Shown here piece after piece: positions 1 through 6,760 of a stretch of 10,543 bases of DNA. Both the position numbers and the translations under genes were made by a program. The notes beneath the pieces were generated by a model that made no database searches, had not been told where the DNA came from, and saw only the letters and a list, made by a program, of their open reading frames with translations. How positions within the stretch are numbered: position 1 is the first letter of the stretch; each line of letters opens with the position of its first letter. The DNA comes from Patescibacteria group bacterium (GTDB taxonomy: Bacteria > Patescibacteriota > Patescibacteriia > 2-12-FULL-60-25): assembly GCA_018061485.1 (NCBI GenBank), contig JAGOUA010000023.1, forward strand, positions 1 through 10,543. Reading direction: 5' to 3'.

Positions 1-1550
1 CGGTTGTTCCTCGCGATATTCCGGTTGAGACGGAGGAGCGTATACAGATGTTGGCGGAGATTGGTCGGCTTGTCGGCGTATCGCTTGAACAGATGCACAC
101 ACTGGTAGAGGTTAAGCCCTCCATTGCCGATGACCCTGTCTTGGTGGCGGATAACCTTCCGTACGATCAGGCGTTAGCTCTCGCTGTTCGCTTGCCGGCG
201 CTTCCGGCGGTGGCGCTCGAAGCGCGACCTCGTCGCTCATACCCTGTTTCAAAAGACGTTCCTAGTTTGTCGCATATATTGGGGTATGTAGGAAGAATCT
301 CTGAGCGTGAGCTCGCTTCGCGCGTTGATCAGGGGTATCGACGCGTAGATGAGCTTGGCAAGACGGGGGTAGAGCGCTCGTACGAAGCCTCGTTGCGAGG
401 GGTATTGGGATTTCGCACCTCAGAAGTGGATGCTCGTGGACGGGCAAAAATGGTGGTACGAGATGATCAACCTATTGATGGGCGAACGGTGCGTCTCACA
501 GTGGATGTTCGTTTGCAAAAAGCGGCCGAAGTGGCGCTTCAAACGCTGTTAACGCAAGAAAAGCTCGCCCGTGGTTCGGTGGTGGCGATGGATCCTCGCT
601 CTGGTGAGGTCCGTGCATTGGTATCTTTACCCGCGTACGATAACAATCTTTTTTCCGGAGGAGTGTCTTCTACGGTGTATGCCGCTCTCACAACAAATCC
701 GGATCAACCGCTCTTTGAGCGCGCGATCGCGGGAGTGTATCCATCAGGATCGACAGTCAAGATCGCGGTATCTGTTGCGGCACTTATGGAAGGTGTTGTG
801 ACTCCTGCGACCACCGTGCTTTCAACCGGCGGTTTACGTTTGGGGCAGTGGTTTTTTCCGGATTGGCAGGCGGGAGGTCATGGAACGACCAATGTTCGTC
901 GGGCGATTGCGTGGTCGGTGAACACGTTTTATTACATGGTGGGCGGAGGGTACCAAAGTTTTACAGGGATGGGTCCAGAAAAGCTTTCCGCGTGGCTTCA
1001 GCGCTTTGGACTTGGGTCGCTTACGGGCATAGATCTTCCAGGAGAGAACAAGGGCTTTGTGCCCACAAAGGCGTGGAAAGAGGATGTGCGTAAGCAGCCA
1101 TGGTATGTGGGGGACACCTATAATCTATCAATTGGACAGGGGGATTTGCTCGTGACGCCCTTGCAGGTGGCGCGGTATACGGCGGCGATTGCGAACGGAG
1201 GTACGCTGGTGACGCCACACGTAGCGTTCGAAGCAGCTTCTTCGACGATGTCTGTAGGGGCTTCGGTTGAAGCGATCGAAGAGGCGCGTCAGGGGATGCG
1301 TGATGCGGTGGTGTATGGATCGGCCCGAGGGCTGAGCGTGCTCCCGTTTTCGTCGGGAGGAAAGACCGGAACCGCTCAGTGGAACTCGAATCGAGCGACA
1401 CATGCGTGGTTTACCGCTTTTGCTCCGTTTGAAGAGCCAGAACTGGTGGTAACGGTACTTATCGAAGAAGGAGGGGAGGGATCTCGCGTAGCGACACCCG
1501 TTGCACGTGAAGTCTTACGCGCTTGGTGGGCATTACGTGCCCAAGAATAG
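1..1550 (+). CDS. mrdA: Penicillin-binding protein 2 (class B transpeptidase), 5'-truncated by window start
   Basis: DD-transpeptidase that cross-links peptidoglycan during cell elongation, normally membrane-anchored and facing outside beside RodA. The frame is open from base 3, before the first ATG at 48, and reads VVPRDIPVETEERIQ, so the anchor and the start of the dimerisation domain lie outside the window; about 515 residues are visible. Counting from the ATG at 48, the active-site motif STVK begins at S235 (base 750), the second motif SVN at residue 290, and KTG at 439 within GGKTGTAQ. The stretch LGKTGVERSYEASLRG near residue 105 is the typical dimerisation-domain signature. The protein ends AWWALRAQE at a TAG. 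Order of motifs and the dimerisation signature fit PBP2 better than PBP3/FtsI, but without the N-terminus an FtsI-like assignment is not fully excluded. No convincing intrinsic terminator lies immediately after the stop. Confidence 0.9.
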   Translation, partial: VVPRDIPVETEERIQMLAEIGRLVGVSLEQMHTLVEVKPSIADDPVLVADNLPYDQALALAVRLPALPAVALEARPRRSYPVSKDVPSLSHILGYVGRISERELASRVDQGYRRVDELGKTGVERSYEASLRGVLGFRTSEVDARGRAKMVVRDDQPIDGRTVRLTVDVRLQKAAEVALQTLLTQEKLARGSVVAMDPRSGEVRALVSLPAYDNNLFSGGVSSTVYAALTTNPDQPLFERAIAGVYPSGSTVKIAVSVAALMEGVVTPATTVLSTGGLRLGQWFFPDWQAGGHGTTNVRRAIAWSVNTFYYMVGGGYQSFTGMGPEKLSAWLQRFGLGSLTGIDLPGENKGFVPTKAWKEDVRKQPWYVGDTYNLSIGQGDLLVTPLQVARYTAAIANGGTLVTPHVAFEAASSTMSVGASVEAIEEARQGMRDAVVYGSARGLSVLPFSSGGKTGTAQWNSNRATHAWFTAFAPFEEPELVVTVLIEEGGEGSRVATPVAREVLRAWWALRAQE

Positions 1551-1566
1551 GCAAAAAATCCGTCTA

Positions 1567-1596
1567 TTGACAGAAAAAGCCGCTCTCTTATACGAT
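1567..1596 (+). promoter_or_regulatory. Sigma70-type promoter upstream of greA
   Basis: A perfect -35 box TTGACA lies at 1567-1572. Two overlapping -10 candidates follow: TATACG at 1589-1594 with a 16-nt spacer, and TACGAT at 1591-1596 with an 18-nt spacer, each matching the consensus at four of six positions. Transcription would start at about 1601-1603. The promoter begins 16 nt after the mrdA stop and would drive greA-lysS-serS-alr. Boxes and spacing are read directly; activity is inferred. Confidence 0.65.
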
Positions 1597-1604
1597 AGGA
1601 ATGT

Positions 1605-1651
1605 TCGGTCATCTCATCTCGTATGAGCGACCGACTTTCTTTTTTCTGTTT
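1605..1651 (+). promoter_or_regulatory. Terminator-like hairpin plus U-rich tract in the greA leader
   Basis: TCGGTC (1605-1610) pairs with GACCGA (1629-1634). Inside it, CTCAT (1613-1617) pairs with ATGAG (1623-1627) around the 5-nt loop CTCGT, with a small 2x1 internal loop between the stems. A pyrimidine-rich run with six consecutive T (1639-1644 region) follows directly and ends at the greA start codon at 1652. It has the form of an intrinsic terminator but sits between the promoter and greA. It could stop readthrough from mrdA, act as an attenuator or source of short leader RNAs, or simply protect the 5' end and leave an unstructured U-rich ribosome entry region, as there is no SD. Structure was folded by eye. 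Confidence 0.5.
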
Positions 1652-2113
1652 ATGCAAACCCCGTATCTCACCAAACAAGGCCTCGCGAACGTTCAGGCAG
1701 AACTCGACGAGCTGAAAAACACCAAGCGCCCAGAAGCGACCAAGCGTATTGAAGAGGCGAAGGCGCTCGGCGATCTGTCCGAAAACGCGGAATACCACGA
1801 CGCAAAAGAGGCACTCGGCATGATCGAGGGTCGCGTCTTTGAATTAGAAGAAGTTCTCAAAACCTACCAACTGATTGACGAAAGCGGTACAGACACTAAA
1901 AAGGTGCGTATCGGTTCTACCGTTGTCGTGCTCGTAAATGGGAAAGAAAAAACCTACACCATTGTTGGTTCTAGCGAGGCAGACCCTTTCGCGGGCAAGA
2001 TCTCGAATGAATCTCCCTTGGGGCTCGCTCTTCTCAATGCGCTCGTGGGTGGATCGGTCTCTGTGCAGACGCCTGCCGGTCCAACCGTGTACAAAGTCCT
2101 TTCGATTGCGTAA
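1652..2113 (+). CDS. greA: Transcription elongation factor GreA
   Basis: Binds the RNA polymerase secondary channel and stimulates cleavage of backtracked RNA, rescuing stalled elongation complexes. The 153-residue protein has the usual length: an N-terminal coiled-coil (about residues 1-75) and a C-terminal FKBP-like domain (about 80-153) containing the family signature GKISNESPLGLALL. The coiled-coil tip reads GDLSENAEYHDAKE; with the start at 1652 its acidic residues fall at D41 and E44, the same numbers as the Mg-chelating pair of E. coli GreA. That supports the ATG at 1652 over the in-frame ATG at 1601, which would add MFGHLISYERPTFFFLF. No SD precedes 1652, only a U-rich tract. It is the first gene of the run leading into lysS, 11 nt downstream. 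Confidence 0.95.
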   Translation: MQTPYLTKQGLANVQAELDELKNTKRPEATKRIEEAKALGDLSENAEYHDAKEALGMIEGRVFELEEVLKTYQLIDESGTDTKKVRIGSTVVVLVNGKEKTYTIVGSSEADPFAGKISNESPLGLALLNALVGGSVSVQTPAGPTVYKVLSIA

Positions 2114-2124
2114 GCTTTCGCTAT

Positions 2125-3597
2125 ATGAGCCTCGATGAACGCCATGTCCGTCTTGAAAAAGCGCGCCAGTTGCGCGAGTCGGGTCATTCGCCGTTTGCCG
2201 TAGAACCTCGCCGCTCGCACACCGTTGCGGCGGTTTTGGCGATGTTTGACCAAGCGATAGAGCAACAAACACCCGTCACCCTCGCTGGACGTCTTTTGAC
2301 GATTCGTGTGCATGGCGGGATGTTGTTTGCGGATTTGGTGGATGAAACGGGAAAGCTTCAGCTAGCGTGCAAGGAAGATGATCTCGGCGAAGCGTTCACG
2401 ACGTTTCGTGATCGTCTCGATCCGGGAGATATTCTCGAAGCAGAGGGCGTGTGTTTTTTGACGCGACGTGGTGAAAAAAGTCTTCATGTGCGTTCGTGGC
2501 GGTTGCTTACCAAGGCGCTGCTGCCGCTGCCAGAAAAATGGCATGGATTGCAAGACATCGAAACACGCTATCGCCAACGCGAGCTCGATCTTCTTTCAAA
2601 CGAAGAGGTGCGTGAGCGTTTTCGTGTTCGTTCAAAGGCCGTGAGTGCATTACGGCGGTTTTTAGATGGTCAGCAGTTTATGGAGGTCGAGACGCCGATG
2701 CTCCATCCTATTCCGGGAGGGGCAAACGCCCGACCGTTTATCACGCATCACAACGCGCTCGATGTGGATTTTTATCTTCGTATTGCGCCTGAGCTCTATT
2801 TAAAGCGCTTGCTCGTGGGTGGTTTTGAGCGTGTGTACGAGATCGGCCGCTGTTTCCGCAACGAGGGGATCGATCCTACGCATAACCCCGAGTTCACCAT
2901 GATTGAACTGTATCAGGCGTATTCTCGTCGTGAGCCGTTTTTGCGCATGCTCGAGGAGATGGTCTCGTATATGGTACGCGAAGCCTTGGGAACGACGGAT
3001 GTGGCAACGCCAGAAGGGCAGACACTCTCGTTTGCTGGGCCATTTCCGCAAAAGACCTTTCGTCAAACCATTCTCGAGGCTATTAATCTTGATATCGATG
3101 TGTATCCAACGCAGGAAGCGCTGGTGCAAGAGGTGCAGGCTCGTGGGCTTAACATTGATTTTCGCGGGTGTTTTAGCTACAGCGACTGTCTTGATACGCT
3201 CTACAAAAAAACGGGACGTGTCTCCATCGTGCAGCCAACCTGGGTGTTGGACTATCCTGCCGGCATGAAGCCTCTCGCGAACGTGTCGCTGGAAGATTCT
3301 ACCAAGAGCGCGTGTGCGCAGCTGGTGGTGTGTGGTGCAGAGGTGATCAATGCGTATTATTACGAGCTGCATGACCCGCTCCTTCAGCGCGAGCGCTTGA
3401 CCGAAGAAGAGCGCTTGGCGAGCGAGGGAAGTGAAGAAGCGCAGCGCTTGGATGAGCTTTTCCTTGAATCGCTTGAGCACGGCATGCCTCCAGCGAGCGG
3501 AATGGGTATGGGAATCGATCGGTTTGTCTCACTTATTACCGGAACGGGGACGATTAAAGAGGTGCTCCTCTTTCCAACGTTGCGCCCCCGCGACTAA
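2125..3597 (+). CDS. lysS: Lysyl-tRNA synthetase, class II
   Basis: Charges tRNA-Lys with lysine using ATP, in the cytoplasm. The 490-residue length is normal for the bacterial class II enzyme. An N-terminal OB-fold anticodon-binding domain covers about residues 50-145 (VTLAGRLLTIRVHGGMLF onward). The catalytic domain begins near residue 165 and carries the motif 1 region FMEVETPMLHPIPGGANARP, motif 2 with FRNEG at F244-G248 followed by HNPEFTMIELY, and motif 3 GMGMGIDR at 459-466 with the arginine at 466. The C-terminal LLFPTLRPRD is the usual family ending. The ATG at 2125 is 11 nt after the greA stop with no SD, so translation probably depends on coupling. The next gene, serS, follows after 12 nt. 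No damaged motif was seen. Confidence 0.97.
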   Translation: MSLDERHVRLEKARQLRESGHSPFAVEPRRSHTVAAVLAMFDQAIEQQTPVTLAGRLLTIRVHGGMLFADLVDETGKLQLACKEDDLGEAFTTFRDRLDPGDILEAEGVCFLTRRGEKSLHVRSWRLLTKALLPLPEKWHGLQDIETRYRQRELDLLSNEEVRERFRVRSKAVSALRRFLDGQQFMEVETPMLHPIPGGANARPFITHHNALDVDFYLRIAPELYLKRLLVGGFERVYEIGRCFRNEGIDPTHNPEFTMIELYQAYSRREPFLRMLEEMVSYMVREALGTTDVATPEGQTLSFAGPFPQKTFRQTILEAINLDIDVYPTQEALVQEVQARGLNIDFRGCFSYSDCLDTLYKKTGRVSIVQPTWVLDYPAGMKPLANVSLEDSTKSACAQLVVCGAEVINAYYYELHDPLLQRERLTEEERLASEGSEEAQRLDELFLESLEHGMPPASGMGMGIDRFVSLITGTGTIKEVLLFPTLRPRD

Positions 3598-3609
3598 TCT
3601 TTGTTTGTT

Positions 3610-4899
3610 ATGATGGATCTTGGCTATTTGCGAACACATGCAGAAGAGGTGCAAAAAAACTGCGATGATCGTCGTATGACGATAGATGTCGCAGCGTTTC
3701 TTGCGTTGGATGAACGACGTCTCGCGAGCTTGCGACAGGTCGAGGAGTTGCGTCGTGAGCGTAATGAGGTGGCTCAGCGCATCCCGAATGTCTCGGCAGA
3801 TGAGCGCCCAGCCTTGGTCGCTCGTGGAAAAGCGCTCAAAGAAGAACTCGCGACGCTCGAGGCCACGCTCGAAGCGCTCGAAGCAGAGACCCGTGAAGAA
3901 CTCTTACGCATTCCAAACCGCGCCCATCCTGATGCGCCACTTGGTGGATCTGATGCCGAAAACGTGGAGATCGCTCGAGGGGGAGGGGAAATCCGTCCTC
4001 TCACGCAACCAAAATCGCACACGGAGCTTGCTGCTTCGTTGGATTTGCTCGATTTTGATCGTGCGGCAAAAGTCACCGGCGCGAAGTTTTATTACGTGAA
4101 GAATGATCTGGTCTTGCTTGAACAGGCGCTTATCCTGTGGGGCTTGCAAGAACTTCGCAAAGAAGGGTTTATTCCGCTCGAAACGCCAGACCTCGCCAAG
4201 CAAGAAGTGCTCATGGGTACGGGATACAACCCTCGTGGGGAAGAAACGCAGATCTATTCTATCGAAGGAACGGATCTTTCGCTTGTAGGAACGGCCGAAA
4301 TTACGATCGGTGGGTATCATCGCGACGAGATTCTGGATGAATCTGCCTTGCCGCTCAAATATGTGGGGTTATCACATTGTTTTCGCACCGAAGCCGGTTC
4401 GTATGGTCGCGAATCGTACGGCTTATATCGCGTGCATCAATTCAGCAAGGTAGAGATGTTTGTTGTGTGTACACCGGAGCACTCTGACGCGATCCACGAA
4501 GAGATCCGTCGTCTTGAGGAACGCATCTTTACCAAGCTTGGTATTCCATACCGAGTGTTGGATATTTGTACGGCGGATTTGGGTGCGCCCGCGTATCGCA
4601 AGTACGATCTTGAAGCGTGGATGTGGGGCAAAAAGCAGGGAGCCGGTGATTGGGGAGAGGTTACAAGTGCCTCGAACTGTACCGATTATCAGTCTCGTCG
4701 GTTGAACATTCGCGTGCGTCGCGCGGATGGCTCGCTCGACTACGTGCATACGTTGAACGGAACAGCCCTGGCGCTTTCTCGTGCGATGATTGCTGTGTTA
4801 GAGAATTATCAGCAAGAAGATGGCTCGATTCTTGTGCCAGAAGTCCTTCGTCCTTTGTGCGGGTTTGAACGAATCACTCCTCGTTCTTCCGCGATGTAA
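3610..4899 (+). CDS. serS: Seryl-tRNA synthetase
   Basis: Charges tRNA-Ser, and tRNA-Sec where present, with serine. From the ATG at 3610 the protein is 429 residues. The N-terminal arm (about 25-105) is rich in heptad-like Glu/Arg/Leu and forms the long antiparallel coiled coil that contacts the tRNA variable arm. The catalytic domain has TAEI before motif 2, motif 2 starting FRTEAGSYGRES at F258 and continuing into RVHQFSKVE, and motif 3 LNGTALALSR at 382-391 followed by ENYQQEDGS and VPEVLRP. Start choice: a TTG at 3601 and an ATG at 3613 are in frame, but MMDLGYLR from 3610 aligns best with the family's usual MLDIKLIR-type beginning. No SD is present. It lies 12 nt after lysS and 3 nt before alr. 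Confidence 0.96.
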   Translation: MMDLGYLRTHAEEVQKNCDDRRMTIDVAAFLALDERRLASLRQVEELRRERNEVAQRIPNVSADERPALVARGKALKEELATLEATLEALEAETREELLRIPNRAHPDAPLGGSDAENVEIARGGGEIRPLTQPKSHTELAASLDLLDFDRAAKVTGAKFYYVKNDLVLLEQALILWGLQELRKEGFIPLETPDLAKQEVLMGTGYNPRGEETQIYSIEGTDLSLVGTAEITIGGYHRDEILDESALPLKYVGLSHCFRTEAGSYGRESYGLYRVHQFSKVEMFVVCTPEHSDAIHEEIRRLEERIFTKLGIPYRVLDICTADLGAPAYRKYDLEAWMWGKKQGAGDWGEVTSASNCTDYQSRRLNIRVRRADGSLDYVHTLNGTALALSRAMIAVLENYQQEDGSILVPEVLRPLCGFERITPRSSAM

Positions 4900-4902
4900 C
4901 GC

Positions 4903-6048
4903 ATGATCGCTCCTCCGGCGAAAACGTGGATCGAGCTGTCGGGTGAGGCGTTGCGCTCGAATCTTCGACAAGCGTCATTTGCGGCGCATGGGGCGATGAT
5001 CGCTCCTGTGGTGAAGGCGAACGCCTACGGACATGGTCTTCAAGAGGTGTGTCGCGCGCTTGATGGGCAGACATTCCCCTTTTTATGCGTGGATAGCGTG
5101 GAAGAAGTGGCCTGTATTCGAGCCGTGTTCCCGCAGACGCCTATCGTGATTTTGGGCTATGTGCCACGTCATCAGCTCGCGACGGCGGTGCGCTATGGTG
5201 CTGCGTTTGTGGTGTCAAAAGTGGATCAGTTAGAGGGGTTACGCGACCTGTTGATGAGTCGCCCCGCAATGATCCATATCGAAATTGAAACGGGGCTTCA
5301 TCGTCAAGGAGCGGACGTGGCAGAGCAGGAACGGCTCTTGGAATGGTTACGGGCGCATCCTGGGCGTGCTGTGGTCGAGGGATTGTGCACGCACTTAGCG
5401 GATGCAGAGAACGTGACCTCGGATATATTTGTCAAGGAGCAAGTGGAGGTCTTTCGTGAGGCGGTGTTTCGTTTTGCAAAAGAAGGCATCGTTCCGACGT
5501 ATCGCCACGTAGCTTGTAGTGCGGCGCTGTGGCTGCATCCAGGCGCGCTCTTTGATGTGGTGCGTCTGGGTATTTCGCTCTACGGACACTGGTCTTCGGC
5601 CGAATTGGGGCAATGTTTGCGTGATCAGGGACGTGATATTCCGCTCCAGCCAGTGCTTTCGTGGAAGACCCTGTTAGCCGAGATTAAGCAGGTTCCTAAG
5701 GGGGGAACCGTGGGCTATGGACGTACCTATGCTGTCGATCGACCGATGCGATTAGGGATTCTTCCGGTTGGGTATGCCGATGGGTTTGATCGTCGGCTCT
5801 CTGGATTGGGTGCCGTGAGCATTCGAGGTAAGCGTGTCCCAGTGGTGGGCCGCGTGTGTATGAATATGTGTATGGTGGATCTGACGGGTGTTCCGGATGC
5901 ATCTCTCGAAGACGAGGTCGTGATTTTTGGAGGAGAAACCCTTGACGGGTACACGCCAGAAGCATGGGAGCAACAAGATCCGACCCTGTTTCCCTATGAA
6001 GTGCTCGCTCGTTTACGAGGGGATATCCCGCGCGTGTTGGTGTCGTAG
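4903..6048 (+). CDS. alr: Alanine racemase
   Basis: PLP enzyme that interconverts L- and D-alanine, supplying D-Ala for peptidoglycan stem peptides. Its 381 residues are normal length. The N-terminal TIM barrel carries the PLP lysine K38 in VVKANAYGHG. The C-terminal beta domain carries the second catalytic base Y272 in GTVGYGRTY, then LPVGYADGFDRRLSG and GRVCMNMCMVDLT. Two departures stand out. Where many racemases have a carbamylated lysine (HxKxxTGxxR), this one has E127 in IHIEIETGLHRQG, with the partner arginine R134 kept. The usual MDQ-type triplet near the active site reads MNM. The essential lysine and tyrosine are intact, so activity is expected. The ATG is 3 nt after the serS stop with no SD, suggesting coupled translation. 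Its TAG stop lies within the promoter of the next gene. Confidence 0.95.
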   Translation: MIAPPAKTWIELSGEALRSNLRQASFAAHGAMIAPVVKANAYGHGLQEVCRALDGQTFPFLCVDSVEEVACIRAVFPQTPIVILGYVPRHQLATAVRYGAAFVVSKVDQLEGLRDLLMSRPAMIHIEIETGLHRQGADVAEQERLLEWLRAHPGRAVVEGLCTHLADAENVTSDIFVKEQVEVFREAVFRFAKEGIVPTYRHVACSAALWLHPGALFDVVRLGISLYGHWSSAELGQCLRDQGRDIPLQPVLSWKTLLAEIKQVPKGGTVGYGRTYAVDRPMRLGILPVGYADGFDRRLSGLGAVSIRGKRVPVVGRVCMNMCMVDLTGVPDASLEDEVVIFGGETLDGYTPEAWEQQDPTLFPYEVLARLRGDIPRVLVS

Positions 6049-6065
6049 CGCGACCATGCTATACT
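6037..6065 (+). promoter_or_regulatory. Extended -10 promoter for the 6075 gene
   Basis: A -35-like TTGGTG (6037-6042) is followed by an exact 17-nt spacer and TATACT (6060-6065), matching TATAAT at five of six positions, with an extended -10 TG at 6057-6058. The start of transcription would be about 6072-6073, two or three bases before the ATG at 6075. The -35 and the alr stop codon (6046-6048) share the same short stretch. The strong -10 plus TG compensates for the weak -35. Confidence 0.6.
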
Positions 6066-6074
6066 GAGCTTCAT

Positions 6075-6695
6075 ATGGACGAACGTTCTGCTGTGTCGCT
6101 CTTTTTGCGAGGATGTATCGCGCTCGGCGTTGTCGTGGTGCTGATTGGAGGGGTATTTGTTTGGCGTCTCGATACCACGCGTGAGCGCGAAATGGCTCGG
6201 TATCTTGCGTGTGAGCAGGGTCAGCGAACGGATTGCGAGGCGTCGTTGTTTTGGGTGCTTGCCGGTCTTACGCAGACCGATGCGTCTGGTCGTATAGAAA
6301 CACCATTTTCCGCCGTAGGACAACCTCGTAAGCAGGTCATTGCTACGTCGGATGCAGCGCCGCTGATCAGCTCTGTGCGTCCTGAAGGCTTTACACCAGA
6401 GGGCGAGGGCTACCGCGTAGAACAAGGCAAAGAAGTGAGTTTGCGTGTTACCACCGAAGGCGCAAAGCGAGTAGAGGTATGGCTGCGTCTTGCGGGACAA
6501 CAAGAGGGGGTTAAGCTGGCGGATCTTGCTTTGCGAGAAGGGTCTCAAGATACGCACGAAGCAACATTCGTGTGGCAAGAGATGCGCGCTGGAGATTTAG
6601 AGATTCGTGCGATTGGCGAGCCGGAGACAGAGATTCGTCGCTTGATTCTTCCGCTGAAGGCAGACGTCGCCACCGCAGAAACCCCTTCTTCCTAG
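6075..6695 (+). CDS. Single-pass membrane-anchored protein of unknown function
   Basis: Not recognised. The 206-residue protein starts with a short cytoplasmic segment (MDERSAVSLFLR) and has one clear hydrophobic span at about residues 13-31 ending VFVWR. The rest is probably outside the membrane, an N-in signal-anchor arrangement because no signal-peptidase or lipobox site is evident. Just beyond the membrane lie two cysteines, C46 and C54, close enough to form a disulfide or bind a ligand. Residues about 95-198 alternate short hydrophobic and polar stretches (VSLRVTTEGAKRVEVWLRLA, then LEIRAIGEPETEIRRLILPL), which suggests a beta-sandwich, possibly Ig-like; this is inferred from pattern only. 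It has its own promoter, a probable near-leaderless mRNA and no SD. Its stop codon lies inside the terminator hairpin. It follows alr by 26 nt, but no functional link to racemisation can be seen. Confidence 0.8.
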   Translation: MDERSAVSLFLRGCIALGVVVVLIGGVFVWRLDTTREREMARYLACEQGQRTDCEASLFWVLAGLTQTDASGRIETPFSAVGQPRKQVIATSDAAPLISSVRPEGFTPEGEGYRVEQGKEVSLRVTTEGAKRVEVWLRLAGQQEGVKLADLALREGSQDTHEATFVWQEMRAGDLEIRAIGEPETEIRRLILPLKADVATAETPSS

Positions 6696-6711
6696 AAGGG
6701 TGTTCTTTTTT
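6683..6711 (+). terminator. Intrinsic terminator overlapping the stop of the 6075 gene
   Basis: CCCTTCT (6683-6689) pairs perfectly with AGAAGGG (6694-6700) around the 4-nt loop TCCT, followed by TGTTCTTTTTT (6701-6711). The TAG stop of the upstream gene is at 6693-6695, in the loop and first base pairs of the 3' arm. It marks the end of the unit containing greA, lysS, serS, alr and the membrane protein. Confidence 0.85.
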
Positions 6712-6760
6712 GCGCACCTACGGTACGGTAGAGGGTATTCGTCCTTCTTATGCTGCTTGT

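Noticed and set aside
1021..1401. Long open frames on the minus strand opposite mrdA, lysS and uvrB.
   Set aside because: They lie opposite well-identified conserved genes, lack recognisable domains and show Arg/Ser/His-rich shadow-frame composition.
1526..1542. Inverted repeat TGGGCA / TGCCCA in the last codons of mrdA, considered as a terminator.
   Set aside because: The stem is followed by AAGAATAGGCAAAAAATC, with no T run on the + strand, and it lies inside the coding region; no terminator function is supported.
6749..6754. TATGCT as a -10 box that would make the dehydrogenase mRNA start exactly at its ATG.
   Set aside because: No acceptable -35 box at 16-19 nt and no extended -10 TG, so it is too weak to list as a promoter, although some promoter between 6712 and 6760 is expected after the terminator.
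6572..6760. Longer N-terminus for the dehydrogenase, since its frame is open back to an ATG at 6572.
   Set aside because: The extension overlaps the membrane-protein gene and terminator and has a low-complexity Arg-rich composition; the Rossmann motif begins directly after the ATG at 6761, as is normal for the family.
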